Shown: positions 7,547 through 16,429 of the stretch, in pieces | Layout of the letters: every line of letters begins with the position of its first letter | Position numbering within the stretch: position 1 is the first letter of the stretch | From: Pirellulales bacterium | Lineage (GTDB): Bacteria > Planctomycetota > Planctomycetia > Pirellulales > Thermoguttaceae | NCBI GenBank assembly: GCA_020846145.1 | Contig: JADLEL010000219.1 | Location: forward strand, 91,012-155,011 | Length of the DNA: 64,000 bases | Direction of reading: 5' to 3' | Position numbers and translations under genes: made by a program | The notes under the pieces: model-generated | Seen by the model: the letters and a program-made list of their open reading frames with translations, nothing else | Database searches by the model: none | What the model was told of the DNA's origin: nothing

Positions 7547-8575
7547 TTAGGCGGCCATGCTCAGCAACTTGCCGGTTTGCTGATCAACTTCGGTTCGGTC
7601 GCCGGCGTTTGCCAATTCCCGCGACAATCGCGTCAAGGCGTCCACCAGATCGAACACGGTGAAACGGCCCACGCGGACGGTCATGTCGATGGCCTTTCTC
7701 GCCAAATTCCGGTTGATGCCGGCTTTCGACAATACGGCCTTCACGTCCTCCGCATCCTGGCCGACCTCCATCTTCATCGCATTCTGGATCACGCGGGCGA
7801 ACACGTCCCGCCTTGCGTCCCTTTTGAGGACCAAGGCTTCGATGATCCGGCGAATATCGCCGAGTGCATCGCGGACGTTCGCCGTGTGCTTTCGCGTGAA
7901 CTCCAACACCTCGACGGCATCCCACACGATATGATTTCCGCAAATCTGCTGAAACCAAAACGTCTCGATGCCCAAGGAACGCCGGCCCACCTCCGAATTC
8001 CAAAGGAAGAATCCCGGCGCGAAGTTCTCGCCGCCGATCTCCGTCCAGCCGGTCGGATCGATGAGGAAACAGAACATATCCTGTTCCCCGCAATAGAGAC
8101 CCGTTCCGCCGTTGAAGCCCGCCGGCGGGGCCGTGAAGCCGTCGGCGCACTCCAGCACGAGATCCAGCAACTCGGCGTTATGTAGCCGGGTGTAGCTGGC
8201 TCCGTGAATCGAACGGGCTTGTTCGCCCGTTGCGAAAATCTGAAGCGGCTTGTTGCCGCGCGGCATCGTTTCGGCGAAAACCCGCGACGCCGTGTCCGGC
8301 GAAAGCCGGTTCACGGTCTCCTTGGTGACGCCGGAGAGTCGGCAAAGTTGGCCGAAGCTCCAATCGTTCATCGTGAAGACTTTGTCCTCGCCATTAGCGA
8401 GCAATAGGCCGTCCGATCCCATCGGCCTGGCCCAAAGCCCCGAAGGGGAGATCCAATTGTCGAGAGATTCTTCCCGCTGCCATCGGCAATGGTCAACGAG
8501 GGCCTCCAACGACGGATACGTTTCATCGGGGGTGCGCCGAAACAGTTCCCGGCTTGCCCGGTTGAGATTTTGCAT
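7547..8575 (-). CDS. DUF932 (phage/plasmid-like TIGR03299 type) protein
   Basis: A 342-residue protein of the DUF932 family, found on phages, plasmids and integrative elements and of unknown biochemical function. Seen: an N-terminal domain with WISPSGLWARP and a WSFGQLCRLSGV segment; the core IHGASYTRLHNAELLDLV; the GLYCGEQDMFCFLIDP strand pair; FFLWNSEVGRRSLGIETFW; and ICGNHIVWDAV, all typical landmarks. ATG 8575 is preceded by AAGGAG; an upstream in-frame start exists but has no such site. It leads a three-gene unit. A hairpin at 8641-8673 lies in its 5' region. Its presence supports an extrachromosomal or integrated-element origin for this block. Confidence 0.85.
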   Translation of the reverse strand: MQNLNRASRELFRRTPDETYPSLEALVDHCRWQREESLDNWISPSGLWARPMGSDGLLLANGEDKVFTMNDWSFGQLCRLSGVTKETVNRLSPDTASRVFAETMPRGNKPLQIFATGEQARSIHGASYTRLHNAELLDLVLECADGFTAPPAGFNGGTGLYCGEQDMFCFLIDPTGWTEIGGENFAPGFFLWNSEVGRRSLGIETFWFQQICGNHIVWDAVEVLEFTRKHTANVRDALGDIRRIIEALVLKRDARRDVFARVIQNAMKMEVGQDAEDVKAVLSKAGINRNLARKAIDMTVRVGRFTVFDLVDALTRLSRELANAGDRTEVDQQTGKLLSMAA

Positions 8576-8640
8576 GTCTCGCTCCTTTCTATAAACCTTG
8601 TGTAAAGAAAAACCTAAAAGAACCTTGTGTTGCACCACCG

Positions 8641-8673
8641 GTCCTCGATTGGAGTCAGTCTCCAATCAAGGAC
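8641..8673. promoter_or_regulatory. Hairpin upstream of the DUF932 gene
   Basis: Arms GTCCTCGATTGGAG (8641-8654) and CTCCAATCAAGGAC (8660-8673) pair over 14 positions with one wobble; loop of 5 nt. It lies between the aminotransferase gene stop (8835) and the DUF932 start (8575) and may be a terminator or leader structure. Confidence 0.5.
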
Positions 8674-8834
8674 CGAATACATTTGCTTCTTCCCCGACCA
8701 AGTTTTCAAGGAACTGTCTTTGCCTAGAGTTATGGGACCGGCAAGCGAGAATGTTGCACCGGGCAACTCGGAAATTCTTTTTGCGGCGTTAAAGCCGTGA
8801 ATTGCCGTCGGATTTCCCGCTCACGGGTAATGAC

Positions 8835-10058
8835 TTAAATGCAGAAGCTCAATGCCGAGCGGAAAAGAGCCGTCTCGGCAGACCCGAGCGGTTGCACGGG
8901 AAAAGAAGTCCGCACAAGCCCGTTTTCGTAAGCCGTCAGGGCGATCCCCTGAGAAAGGAATCTTTGCCGCAAGGCATCCACCGGAACGGCTTGCGGGACG
9001 TCCGCTACGGATTCGAGAAGAAGAATGCCGGTTTGCAGGGATTCGACCGGTGTGGCCGGTTTCCAGCCCGTGCCGGCGGATCGATCAACGGCTCGTTGAA
9101 CGTTTTCGCGTTGGCCTAGAAGTTCTTCGCTTTTCGGGCGCTGTGCCGTCGCCATGCGGCGAACGGCGGCGGCAGCGGTGAAAAGCGGTGCCAAATTGAC
9201 CGTTTCCGAAAACGACTTGGGGCGTTCTTGTTCCAACTGGTTGGTAAAATCGAAGAGTGGGTCGTCCAAATCCCCTTCGGAGAACATTTCTTGCGATAGC
9301 GACTCGATGAACGGTTCGGAGGACGGTCGGCAGCAACAGGCCAGCCCCATCGGATGATAGGCGCGAAGCCATTTATGGCAACCGGCAAGGAAGAGATCGC
9401 AATACCCGCTCGCCAAGCCGAGCGGAATATGATTGAGGGCCTGAGCGCCGTCAACCACCGTGAATCGCGGTTTTTCTTCATCGCCCAATTCGGCAACCAA
9501 TTCCGCAACCGGCAGGCGGATGCCTTGAAACGTAACGGCACTGAGAAATAACCCGTCGCAATTATGATTACGATAACAGGAAGCCAATCGGTCGGTTAAA
9601 GCCGCTTTCGAGATTTTTTCACGGAAAACGGCGTGACGGATCGGTACGGCCGTTATCGTCCGCTGATGCCGCTGGCATTCGGCGGATAGAATCTGGAGGT
9701 AAGCCGGCCACTCCAAGTCGGAAACCAGGATGTTATCGCAACGTCGGCATAAGGCCCGTGCGGCCAAGCGAACCAATTGAGCGGAGCGATTGGCGACAAA
9801 CACATTTCTGGCTGCCGGCAAGGCCAAAACAGAACGTAAGTCGTTTTTGAAGGCGGAGATGCCTGCCCAAAAGGAGAGGCTCAAATATTGCCGGGCAAGC
9901 GAAGGGGGCAAGGCCATGTAGCCCGATTGCAAAAACTGCTCGAAGTACAGCGAACACCCCTCTTCGCCGGCAAACCGGGCGAAGTCGATGTCAGCCGCTT
10001 GAGCCTCGGGGCACATGCGGCCAAGTCGTGCGGTGTCCAGATAAAGGCGTGTGGCCAT
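8835..10058 (-). CDS. Class V aminotransferase fold PLP protein
   Basis: A 407-residue fold type I PLP enzyme of the aminotransferase class V/cysteine desulfurase-like group. Seen: VVDGAQALNHIPL (Asp that contacts the PLP pyridine N, about residue 204), then AGCHKWLRAYHPMG with the predicted Schiff-base Lys about residue 230, and a small C-terminal domain ending GLVRTSFPVQPLGS. No NifS/IscS-type catalytic Cys loop is clear, so cysteine desulfurase is uncertain; substrate unknown. The middle (LCRRCDNILVSDLEWPAY) is typical of the large domain. It follows the 10153-10860 gene by about 95 bp on the same strand. A PLP enzyme beside an unknown protein in accessory DNA hints at a dedicated modification or defence pair. 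Confidence 0.8.
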   Translation of the reverse strand: MATRLYLDTARLGRMCPEAQAADIDFARFAGEEGCSLYFEQFLQSGYMALPPSLARQYLSLSFWAGISAFKNDLRSVLALPAARNVFVANRSAQLVRLAARALCRRCDNILVSDLEWPAYLQILSAECQRHQRTITAVPIRHAVFREKISKAALTDRLASCYRNHNCDGLFLSAVTFQGIRLPVAELVAELGDEEKPRFTVVDGAQALNHIPLGLASGYCDLFLAGCHKWLRAYHPMGLACCCRPSSEPFIESLSQEMFSEGDLDDPLFDFTNQLEQERPKSFSETVNLAPLFTAAAAVRRMATAQRPKSEELLGQRENVQRAVDRSAGTGWKPATPVESLQTGILLLESVADVPQAVPVDALRQRFLSQGIALTAYENGLVRTSFPVQPLGSAETALFRSALSFCI

Positions 10059-10152
10059 GTGTACAGATCATTGTATCGGCAATATTTCCCATGTCAAGCA
10101 TCGGGAATATGGAAAATCAGAAATGAGCGGCGTAGCGGAAAGCGATATCCCG

Positions 10153-10860
10153 CTACGAATGCCGGCGGGAAGGATTGGGTGAAAGAAGATCGGCGTAGGG
10201 AATCGAATAGAATAACAACCGCTTCCAGCGTTCCAACGCTTGCCGATACGATTGTGGGGCGAAATCGAGCGTATAACGCACGGTCCGGCACTGGTCGTCC
10301 AGTTCCCACAAACCCCATGCCCGATCGCCGTAGATGCCAAAATCGGCGATCAGGTCCGGCTCCCCGTCAAGGTCCGTTTCCCGAAGGAGCATGAGGGTGA
10401 TCCCCTGGCGGTGTTGTTCTTCGATCCAACCGCATAGGTTATTGGACGGCAAGGGGCTGCCGGCGGGCCAGTAGAAATCCGGCAGGATTAGGATGCGTTC
10501 GATGGACAAGCCTTTTTGACGCAAGTCGAAATTCCGCTGCATACTGCGGCGTCCGGGGATGTCCTGCCAGTAGTCCTCGGTCCGCACCCAAGCTACCGAA
10601 CGATAATGCTTGACGGAATCGCAAGCCAGAATCCATTCGTAAGCCTCCCTCCAGGACTCGGTGGAGGTAAAAACGAGTTTGCCGGCGGCAAGTTGCTTGA
10701 ATTCCTCGGCAAGGGCAAACAACTTCTTCAAGGCGAAGTGCCGAAAGAGCGGATCGCTGCGGCGGGAAACGACTCCCAAGGCATGGCTGATAATCTGCGA
10801 AGCGATAAACAACTCCGCAAAACTCTCCTGGTCTTCGTCTTTTCCCGCCACGGCGCACAC
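10153..10860 (-). CDS. Hypothetical protein partnered with the PLP enzyme
   Basis: A 235-residue protein. The N-terminal 70 residues are helical (FAELFIASQIISHALGVVSRRSD). From about residue 90 there is an alpha/beta domain: YRSVAWVRTEDYWQD, IERILILPDFYW, GITLMLLRETDLD, LIADFGIYGDRAWGLWELDD. The last stretch, ending in an ALERWKRLLFYS helix, resembles C-terminal domains I associate with DUF6879/PLD-like effector or sensor proteins, but no HKD motif is present, so this is weak. The start is GTG 10860, directly after an in-frame stop; GTG 10851 is an alternative. It is probably co-transcribed with the aminotransferase. Confidence 0.6.
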   Translation of the reverse strand: MCAVAGKDEDQESFAELFIASQIISHALGVVSRRSDPLFRHFALKKLFALAEEFKQLAAGKLVFTSTESWREAYEWILACDSVKHYRSVAWVRTEDYWQDIPGRRSMQRNFDLRQKGLSIERILILPDFYWPAGSPLPSNNLCGWIEEQHRQGITLMLLRETDLDGEPDLIADFGIYGDRAWGLWELDDQCRTVRYTLDFAPQSYRQALERWKRLLFYSIPYADLLSPNPSRRHS

Positions 10861-10964
10861 TACCCCACCAAAACGCCAACCACTTCCGCGATCTCTCCTT
10901 GCAGAATCGCGGCGCTTACGATCTACACGATATTATGGTGAAATGATTCGGAAGTGTTGCATAA

Positions 10965-13900
10965 TTATTCGGTGGCGGGTTTCGGCCTTTGAAGCATGAC
11001 GCTGGCTACGCCGGCCAGAGCGGCGGCTTGTTCGGCCAGCCCCCCGCGTTCCCCGAACGATTCGACAAGGTTCGTGAAATCGAAATCAGCTTGGGCTGCC
11101 TCGGCCCTCGTCACGGCATAGGATGCGCGAAGTTTTGCGACATCATCTTCGATGCCCGCCAGCATTTGCCGGGCATTGCCGGCCTTTTTGTGCCGGACCA
11201 TTTCCAAAACGATTTCCATGACCGTCTGGTCTTTTTCCAGGCCGAAGACTTGGGACTTTTTCACGAATTCGCGGGCAAGGTCGAAATCGCCGATGCAGGC
11301 GGCCCCTCGGGCCAGATCCGCATAAACGGCAGGCGGGGCGCGATTGCTGGATTGCGTGACAAGCCCGCCGGCTTTCATCGCGTAGGTTTGGAACTGGTCG
11401 GCGTTTCCTTGCCGACCGGCAAGGATTGCCAATTGGGCGTAACCGCCGGCTGCCCAAGTAAAATCGAGACTCCCGCGTCCTTCGCGTTGGGTGGTCTCCG
11501 ATTGTTGAAGGATAAGCCGGGTATCCTCGGATTTTATGCAAGCGAGAAAATACGACTGCGCCCGTGAAGGAGCAGGGCGATTGAGATTCCAATAGTTGGG
11601 TATAAGAATCCGTTCGGCGATGTCGGCGCGTCCACGCAAGCGCAGCCGTCCGGCGATCTGAGCCGTCCAAAGCTGGGGCGACCACGCTTCGAAGTAGCGG
11701 TAGTTTTTGGCCGTGCGCGGCAGCAATGCCGCAAGGCTCAAGGCATCCAGCAATGTATCGACGGATTCCTGCTTCTCGCCGCGAAGATGATGAAATGTTT
11801 CGAGATCCAAAAGGATGTCGATGGCGGTTGTCATCTGATTGAAATCTCTTTGGTCCGGCACGAAACCTTGCCGCGATTGGTAGTTGGGTGCCGACGCATT
11901 CTTGCCCTGGCCTTTGCCAAGGAGAAAATCATAGACGCCCTGGTGGGCGCGCTGCATGGCCTTGTGAGCATCGGCTTTCTTGCCGTTCTCTTCCTGCACT
12001 TCCGCAATTCGCATCCAGAGATACGCCTGAGTTCGCGGATTGCCGACGGCCTCCGTCAAGGCGATCGCCTGTTCCAACCACCATTCGGGGGTTGAATTGA
12101 TGTGTTTCTTGAAACTCTCGCGGGTGTGGGGATTATCACGATTACCACGCAATATCTCGCAAACCACAGAGAGTTTGGGAAGAGGCTGATTTGCCGAGAA
12201 TGTGGTGATTTTGGAAGTGGTGGCGGAAGGGCTTTCCTTTGCCCTATCGTTGGAAGAATCGTTTTGTGGTAGAGCGGGAAGTTCTGTCGATGGTTTTGGC
12301 GTGTGGAGTTTCAATCCCCATACGATCCCCATAAGGGCAGCGGCTTGTCGGGTGGGATCGGGTAAATCGGTAGTCCACATTTTTAGTTGAGCCAGCGATT
12401 TATCCGAAGAGGCCGTATCGGCATACGCGGTCCAGCAAAACATCGGGGGACCAATCTCGTTTTCATTCAAGGAATCAAGTAAGGTTCGCAGTTGATCATA
12501 CTGCTTGGTTTTGCAGAATTCTCTCGCAATTCGAGCATACAAGCCCATGCGGTCGCTTTCGCCAATAACAAAGCGGGTGCCCAAACATGCTCTATAGTAG
12601 CAGCCCGCATCGATATCGGCTCGCACTAATAAATATCGTGAGACAGCCGGTAAATAGTCCGGACCGGTATGAATGTAGCTCGCGTTTGCGCATGTGGCGG
12701 CATATGCTTGCTCGAAGATTTCCCGGCCAGCTTTGGTATCACTTCCGTATTTAGCGGCGGTAAGCGTCGCGCGTGCATATTCCATAACATATCGTTCACA
12801 CTTTTTTGAACGTTCTTCCGGCGCATAATCGGCTTCCAAGTCCAAAACGTCCTTCCAAGCCGCTTGCCAATCGCCCGATTCGGAATGGGCAAAACAGCGG
12901 ACGGTATAGGGGAGCGTTTTCCGCAAGATCTCGGGAGCCGAATACTGCCTATCGATTCGAGAAATGCAGTCCATTGCCTTTTTCAGCATGGTAGTGGAAG
13001 CCGCTTGGTCTCCCATACGAGAATAATGTCCTGCGCATCGGGCGTAGCGAATCGCCCGATTTGCATGGTTTGTGATCCCTTCGCAAAAGCGCGCCGCCAA
13101 CTCGACCGCTGGTTTAGCTTCTTCTTTGTCGCCACATTGGACCTGAAGTTCGGCCAGGGGTAACAGGGCACCGATTCCGTTTTCAGGATTGGCCATGCCG
13201 ATGGATTTTGCAGCCGAATTTGCGTTCTTGATAGCTTCTCGATAGCCGGTTGCATCGTTCAATTCATGGTTCAATTCCGCCAACAGCATATACAGATCGA
13301 GTTTCTGGCTCGAATCGGTGACAGAATTCAACCGCGTTTTGGCGGCATCCAACCAGAGCGATGGTTTCTCGGCGGCAATCTTCTCGAATTCGGTCAACAC
13401 TTTTTCGTACTGGGATTTCGCGCTGCGGTAGCTCAAGGTTGCAAATTCGTAACTTCCGCTATCGAAAGTCGATTGGGCGTCATGGATGGATTTCTGAGCG
13501 GACTCGGAAAGCTGGGGCACAATGGTCTTCGCATCGATCTTTTCGGCGATCTGTTGCAGTGCAACGGCGGGCAAGCGTTCATGTTCCGCCCTGCCTCGGG
13601 CTTCGTCGGCCATAAGCTGAGCGGCGGCAACCTGTTTCTCGGGAACCAGCGTGGCCGAGTTCAAGCGTTTGTCCGCGCCGCCGGGGAGCCGATTCCGGTT
13701 TCGGATCGCCAACAAACGGGATTCTTCGGCGGCTTCCTCCTTGGCTTGTGCCTCCGCCGCCAATTCGGCAATCTTCTTCCGATCGGCTGCCGCTAGGGTT
13801 TGCGAATCCTTGCGCCGCTTCTCTTCCGTTTTCTCATCGCCGGCGATTTTCTCGTAAGATTTCGCTCGCTCCCGATAGGCCGCGACATATTTGTCGTCCA

Positions 13901-14792
13901 GATTGATAGCTTCCGAAAAATCATCGATGGCTTTTTTGTATTCCTGCTGGTCGTAATAGACTTGTCCCCGCCAAAGAAATGCCCCTGGGTCCATCTGAGC
14001 CAGTTGAACGGCCTCATCCAAATCGGCAAGCGCCTCTTTGCGCTCATCTTGTTTGTGATGGGCAACGCCGCGAAGCCCCCAAGCGGCGGCAAATTTGGAA
14101 TCGTGCTTTAACGCCGTGGTTGTTTCATCGATTACACCCTTGAAATCCCTTCGGTCGTAGAGAATCAAGGCTTTCCAATAATAATGCGGGGCGTGTGTCG
14201 GCTCCAATTCAATGCAACCGTTCACCCCGGCCAAGGCTTGGTCGATATTGCCTTGCTCGAAAGCCGCACGCGAAAGGCCAATCCAAGCATGGACATTTTT
14301 TCCGTCCATCGAGATGGATTGCGAATAATCCGCAATCGCCCGGTCATATTCTTTGAGGGCTTGATATACCTTCGCCCGCCCCAAAAACGTAAGTGGTTCT
14401 TTTCGGTTTCGATTCAAAGCCTCAAGGTAATCCTTGATCGCCTCGGCGTATTGTTTGAGTTCAAAATAGGCCGCTGCTCTTTCGGCATAGGGCGGGGCTT
14501 TTTGCGGGTCGAGCTTGATGGCCTTCGTACAATCCTCAATCACGCCGGCGAAGTTCTTTTGCCCGCGACGGGCAAAAGCCCTGCCGATGTACGACAAGCT
14601 GTCGTCGGGAGTCGATGCGATGGCTTGGGAATATGTGGCTTCCGCCTCGGGATACTTCCCGGCATCCAACTGCTTTCTGCCTTGCAGGCAGAGTTCTTCG
14701 AACGACGGTTCGGCAAAGCCCGCCGACAAAAGCGACAAAGTGGCCAGTAGGATTGACACGACGGAGGAATTCGGCAATTTGCGGGTGGACAT
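10965..14792 (-). CDS. Very long exported TPR-repeat protein
   Basis: A 1275-residue protein. Residues 1-27 form a signal peptide (positively charged start, then VVSILLATLSLLSAGFAEP). Residues about 30-330 hold eight or more tetratricopeptide repeats (for instance YPEAEATYSQAIASTPDDSLSYIGRAFA, YKKAIDDFSEAINLDDKYVAAYRERAK). A charged Ala/Glu-rich coiled-coil segment follows (about 335-400), and the remaining 850 residues are mostly helical, with weaker TPR-like repeats to the end. TPR solenoids scaffold protein complexes; this one is expected outside the cytoplasmic membrane. ATG 14792 was chosen over the in-frame start at 14846 because it begins the signal peptide directly. It stands alone, just inside the defence island's repeat copy A. 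Confidence 0.85.
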   Translation of the reverse strand: MSTRKLPNSSVVSILLATLSLLSAGFAEPSFEELCLQGRKQLDAGKYPEAEATYSQAIASTPDDSLSYIGRAFARRGQKNFAGVIEDCTKAIKLDPQKAPPYAERAAAYFELKQYAEAIKDYLEALNRNRKEPLTFLGRAKVYQALKEYDRAIADYSQSISMDGKNVHAWIGLSRAAFEQGNIDQALAGVNGCIELEPTHAPHYYWKALILYDRRDFKGVIDETTTALKHDSKFAAAWGLRGVAHHKQDERKEALADLDEAVQLAQMDPGAFLWRGQVYYDQQEYKKAIDDFSEAINLDDKYVAAYRERAKSYEKIAGDEKTEEKRRKDSQTLAAADRKKIAELAAEAQAKEEAAEESRLLAIRNRNRLPGGADKRLNSATLVPEKQVAAAQLMADEARGRAEHERLPAVALQQIAEKIDAKTIVPQLSESAQKSIHDAQSTFDSGSYEFATLSYRSAKSQYEKVLTEFEKIAAEKPSLWLDAAKTRLNSVTDSSQKLDLYMLLAELNHELNDATGYREAIKNANSAAKSIGMANPENGIGALLPLAELQVQCGDKEEAKPAVELAARFCEGITNHANRAIRYARCAGHYSRMGDQAASTTMLKKAMDCISRIDRQYSAPEILRKTLPYTVRCFAHSESGDWQAAWKDVLDLEADYAPEERSKKCERYVMEYARATLTAAKYGSDTKAGREIFEQAYAATCANASYIHTGPDYLPAVSRYLLVRADIDAGCYYRACLGTRFVIGESDRMGLYARIAREFCKTKQYDQLRTLLDSLNENEIGPPMFCWTAYADTASSDKSLAQLKMWTTDLPDPTRQAAALMGIVWGLKLHTPKPSTELPALPQNDSSNDRAKESPSATTSKITTFSANQPLPKLSVVCEILRGNRDNPHTRESFKKHINSTPEWWLEQAIALTEAVGNPRTQAYLWMRIAEVQEENGKKADAHKAMQRAHQGVYDFLLGKGQGKNASAPNYQSRQGFVPDQRDFNQMTTAIDILLDLETFHHLRGEKQESVDTLLDALSLAALLPRTAKNYRYFEAWSPQLWTAQIAGRLRLRGRADIAERILIPNYWNLNRPAPSRAQSYFLACIKSEDTRLILQQSETTQREGRGSLDFTWAAGGYAQLAILAGRQGNADQFQTYAMKAGGLVTQSSNRAPPAVYADLARGAACIGDFDLAREFVKKSQVFGLEKDQTVMEIVLEMVRHKKAGNARQMLAGIEDDVAKLRASYAVTRAEAAQADFDFTNLVESFGERGGLAEQAAALAGVASVMLQRPKPATE

Positions 14793-15237
14793 TTCTCTAA
14801 CTGCGAAAGGTGGATTCTGAAAGATAATGCATGAGAAAACCGCCATTATGGGTTATTGCCATGATGCTGAAAAGTACCCAAGCGGCATTTTTCTACAGCC
14901 TTTCCACCCGAAAGAAGAATAGCGAAAGTTTCTCGCCATATTATGGATCGATTTGATGCGCCGGCTCCAGGCTGCATTCGTCCTGCCGTCGTCGGCGTTG
15001 TCATCTTCGGGGCTCGCCCCGTCAGGCCGTCAGGCCCTTGGCCCCGAAGATGATGGCGACGAGGACGGCCATGCAGCCGGCGAGACTAGAGGCTTACAGT
15101 CATCCTCTCATGCAATGCCCGCAGAAATTAACTCGCGGCGAACTTGCATCCGAAAGAAAGATCCTGCTGTTGTTGGTGCCGATTCCGAGGGGCTTATCGA
15201 CGGATGCCGGCGCAAGAATACTACGGAAGAGGAACGC
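14793..15237. other. Intergenic region holding structured repeat copy A
   Basis: No supported protein longer than about 20 residues. Most of it is the repeat described at 14941-15200; the rest would hold the promoter of the TPR gene. Confidence 0.6.
14941..15200. repeat. Structured about 260-bp repeat, copy A (island boundary)
   Basis: Direct repeat of 32461-32714. The core is a 12-bp perfect stem (15002-15013 against 15041-15052, arm CATCTTCGGGGC) around a 27-nt loop; copy B has the same stem with two compensating base-pair changes and the same loop length. A competing small palindrome GGGGC-TC-GCCCC uses the inner part of the left arm. The right part carries the conserved block GTTGTTGGTGCCGA...GGGGCTTATCGA. 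Read on the minus strand it could encode a 16-residue hydrophobic peptide beginning MAVLVAIIFGA. Confidence 0.8.
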
Positions 15238-15717
15238 TTATGATGACTTCTTTCTCTTGGAAGCACTCGAAAGAACTTCCGGGTGTGTTTTTGCGATCCA
15301 GGTCTCAACGGTTTGCTGAAAACCCTTTGCCTTGGCAAGAATCTCTTTCACTTCCGTGTCGGTCACGACATTGGCGGTATCGTAGCTGATGGCGTTGCGT
15401 TTTCGTCGGCAGCGGTCGAAATAGGATGAGGTCTTCTTGCTGGAATCCCCTAAAACAAGTGGTAGAGCGAGAAAAGAGGTTTGATGCGAGCCTTGCCCTT
15501 TTACGCGATAGCCGGCGCAAGCCAACACCATTTTGGAAAGCAGCAACGCCGCTTCGTAGGCCAATCCGAAGCGATTGTCCGCCGATAGCGCGTCAATGGC
15601 GGAGTCCCGCAGATTGCGGGCTACCGCACTGCGCAAGTCGTCGATTTCCTGCTTGCTGGTAACGTGTGTCTCAACGCGGTGCGTTTCCAGCAATTTTTTC
15701 CAAGTCGTGGTTGCCAC
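15238..15717 (-). CDS. HEPN-domain protein (toxin partner of MNT)
   Basis: A 159-residue helical protein with HEPN character: an N-terminal four-helix core (EIDDLRSAVARNLRDSAIDALSADNRFGLAYEAALLLSKMVLACAGYRV) and a C-terminal RRKRNAISYD motif near residue 120. The Rx4-6H catalytic motif of HEPN RNases is altered: RNAISYD has no His, so RNase activity is uncertain. HEPN proteins commonly pair with minimal nucleotidyltransferases as toxin-antitoxin modules. The start GTG 15717 overlaps the end of the MNT gene by 47 bp; further in-frame upstream codons have no better site. SAV_6107-like HEPN is the closest type I recall. Confidence 0.7.
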   Translation of the reverse strand: MATTTWKKLLETHRVETHVTSKQEIDDLRSAVARNLRDSAIDALSADNRFGLAYEAALLLSKMVLACAGYRVKGQGSHQTSFLALPLVLGDSSKKTSSYFDRCRRKRNAISYDTANVVTDTEVKEILAKAKGFQQTVETWIAKTHPEVLSSASKRKKSS

Positions 15718-16282
15718 CGAAAATAAAAACCTTTTCTTTCGAGAGAATGGAGGTGAGAAAATGGTTCTTGGCCGCAAGTTTCTTTATAAATTCTGCTGGC
15801 GAATAGACACTGACATTCACGGGCCGGTTCAGTTGGGCTTCGGCTTTCATCAGCGCGGGGGAGATATCCTCAAGCCCCAGATCGCCAACGACGATCAAAT
15901 CCACGTCGCTTGCCGACCGTTCCGCCGCACGGGCAATCGATCCAAAAACGAACGCCACGGCAATCCGTTTATGGAATTTTTCTAGCGGTTTCCGTAATAC
16001 ATCAACCAAGCCGACGGTTTTCGCAATGAGTCCCTGCAATTCGGGAAAGAAGGGGCAAACGGGATCGGCTTGGTAATAGACTCGATTGCCCTCTTTCCGG
16101 CGGGTAAGGATGTCGGCTTTGACCAGCGCAGCCAAGGAGTTTTGCAGGCTGGAAGGGCGAACGCCCAAATGCTTCGCCAAATCACTTAAATACCATGCTC
16201 GCTCCGGTTGCATGACCATCGCGGCCAGCAAGCCTTGCATGGTTTTCGAGATCAGCGGATCAATGGGGCTTGATTTACGCAT
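15671..16282 (-). CDS. Minimal nucleotidyltransferase with N-terminal winged helix (MNT antitoxin-like)
   Basis: A 203-residue protein. Residues about 8-75 form a winged helix (ERAWYLSDLAKHLGVRPSSLQNSLAALVKADILTRRKEGNRVYYQ); residues about 105-150 form a nucleotidyltransferase core with FVFGSIARAAERSASDVDLIVVGD, holding the GSxxR and SDxDL metal-binding motif. Such proteins can act as antitoxins that modify or block HEPN partners. ATG 16282 begins the basic helix MRKSSPIDP. The promoter region just upstream is AT-rich with TTTACG/CGTAAA half-sites, which would fit autoregulation by the winged helix. It overlaps the HEPN gene. Confidence 0.85.
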   Translation of the reverse strand: MRKSSPIDPLISKTMQGLLAAMVMQPERAWYLSDLAKHLGVRPSSLQNSLAALVKADILTRRKEGNRVYYQADPVCPFFPELQGLIAKTVGLVDVLRKPLEKFHKRIAVAFVFGSIARAAERSASDVDLIVVGDLGLEDISPALMKAEAQLNRPVNVSVYSPAEFIKKLAAKNHFLTSILSKEKVFIFGGNHDLEKIAGNAPR

Positions 16283-16429
16283 AATCTGTAATAATATACG
16301 TAATTTTCGTAAACACAAGAGCAATAATGAAGGATATTTCAGCGGCATTCCGCTTTAGCTAAACCGCAACCGTGCTGAAAATTCAACCAATTTGCCTGGA
16401 ATGTCGAAAAAACAGATATTTTTCAGGTT

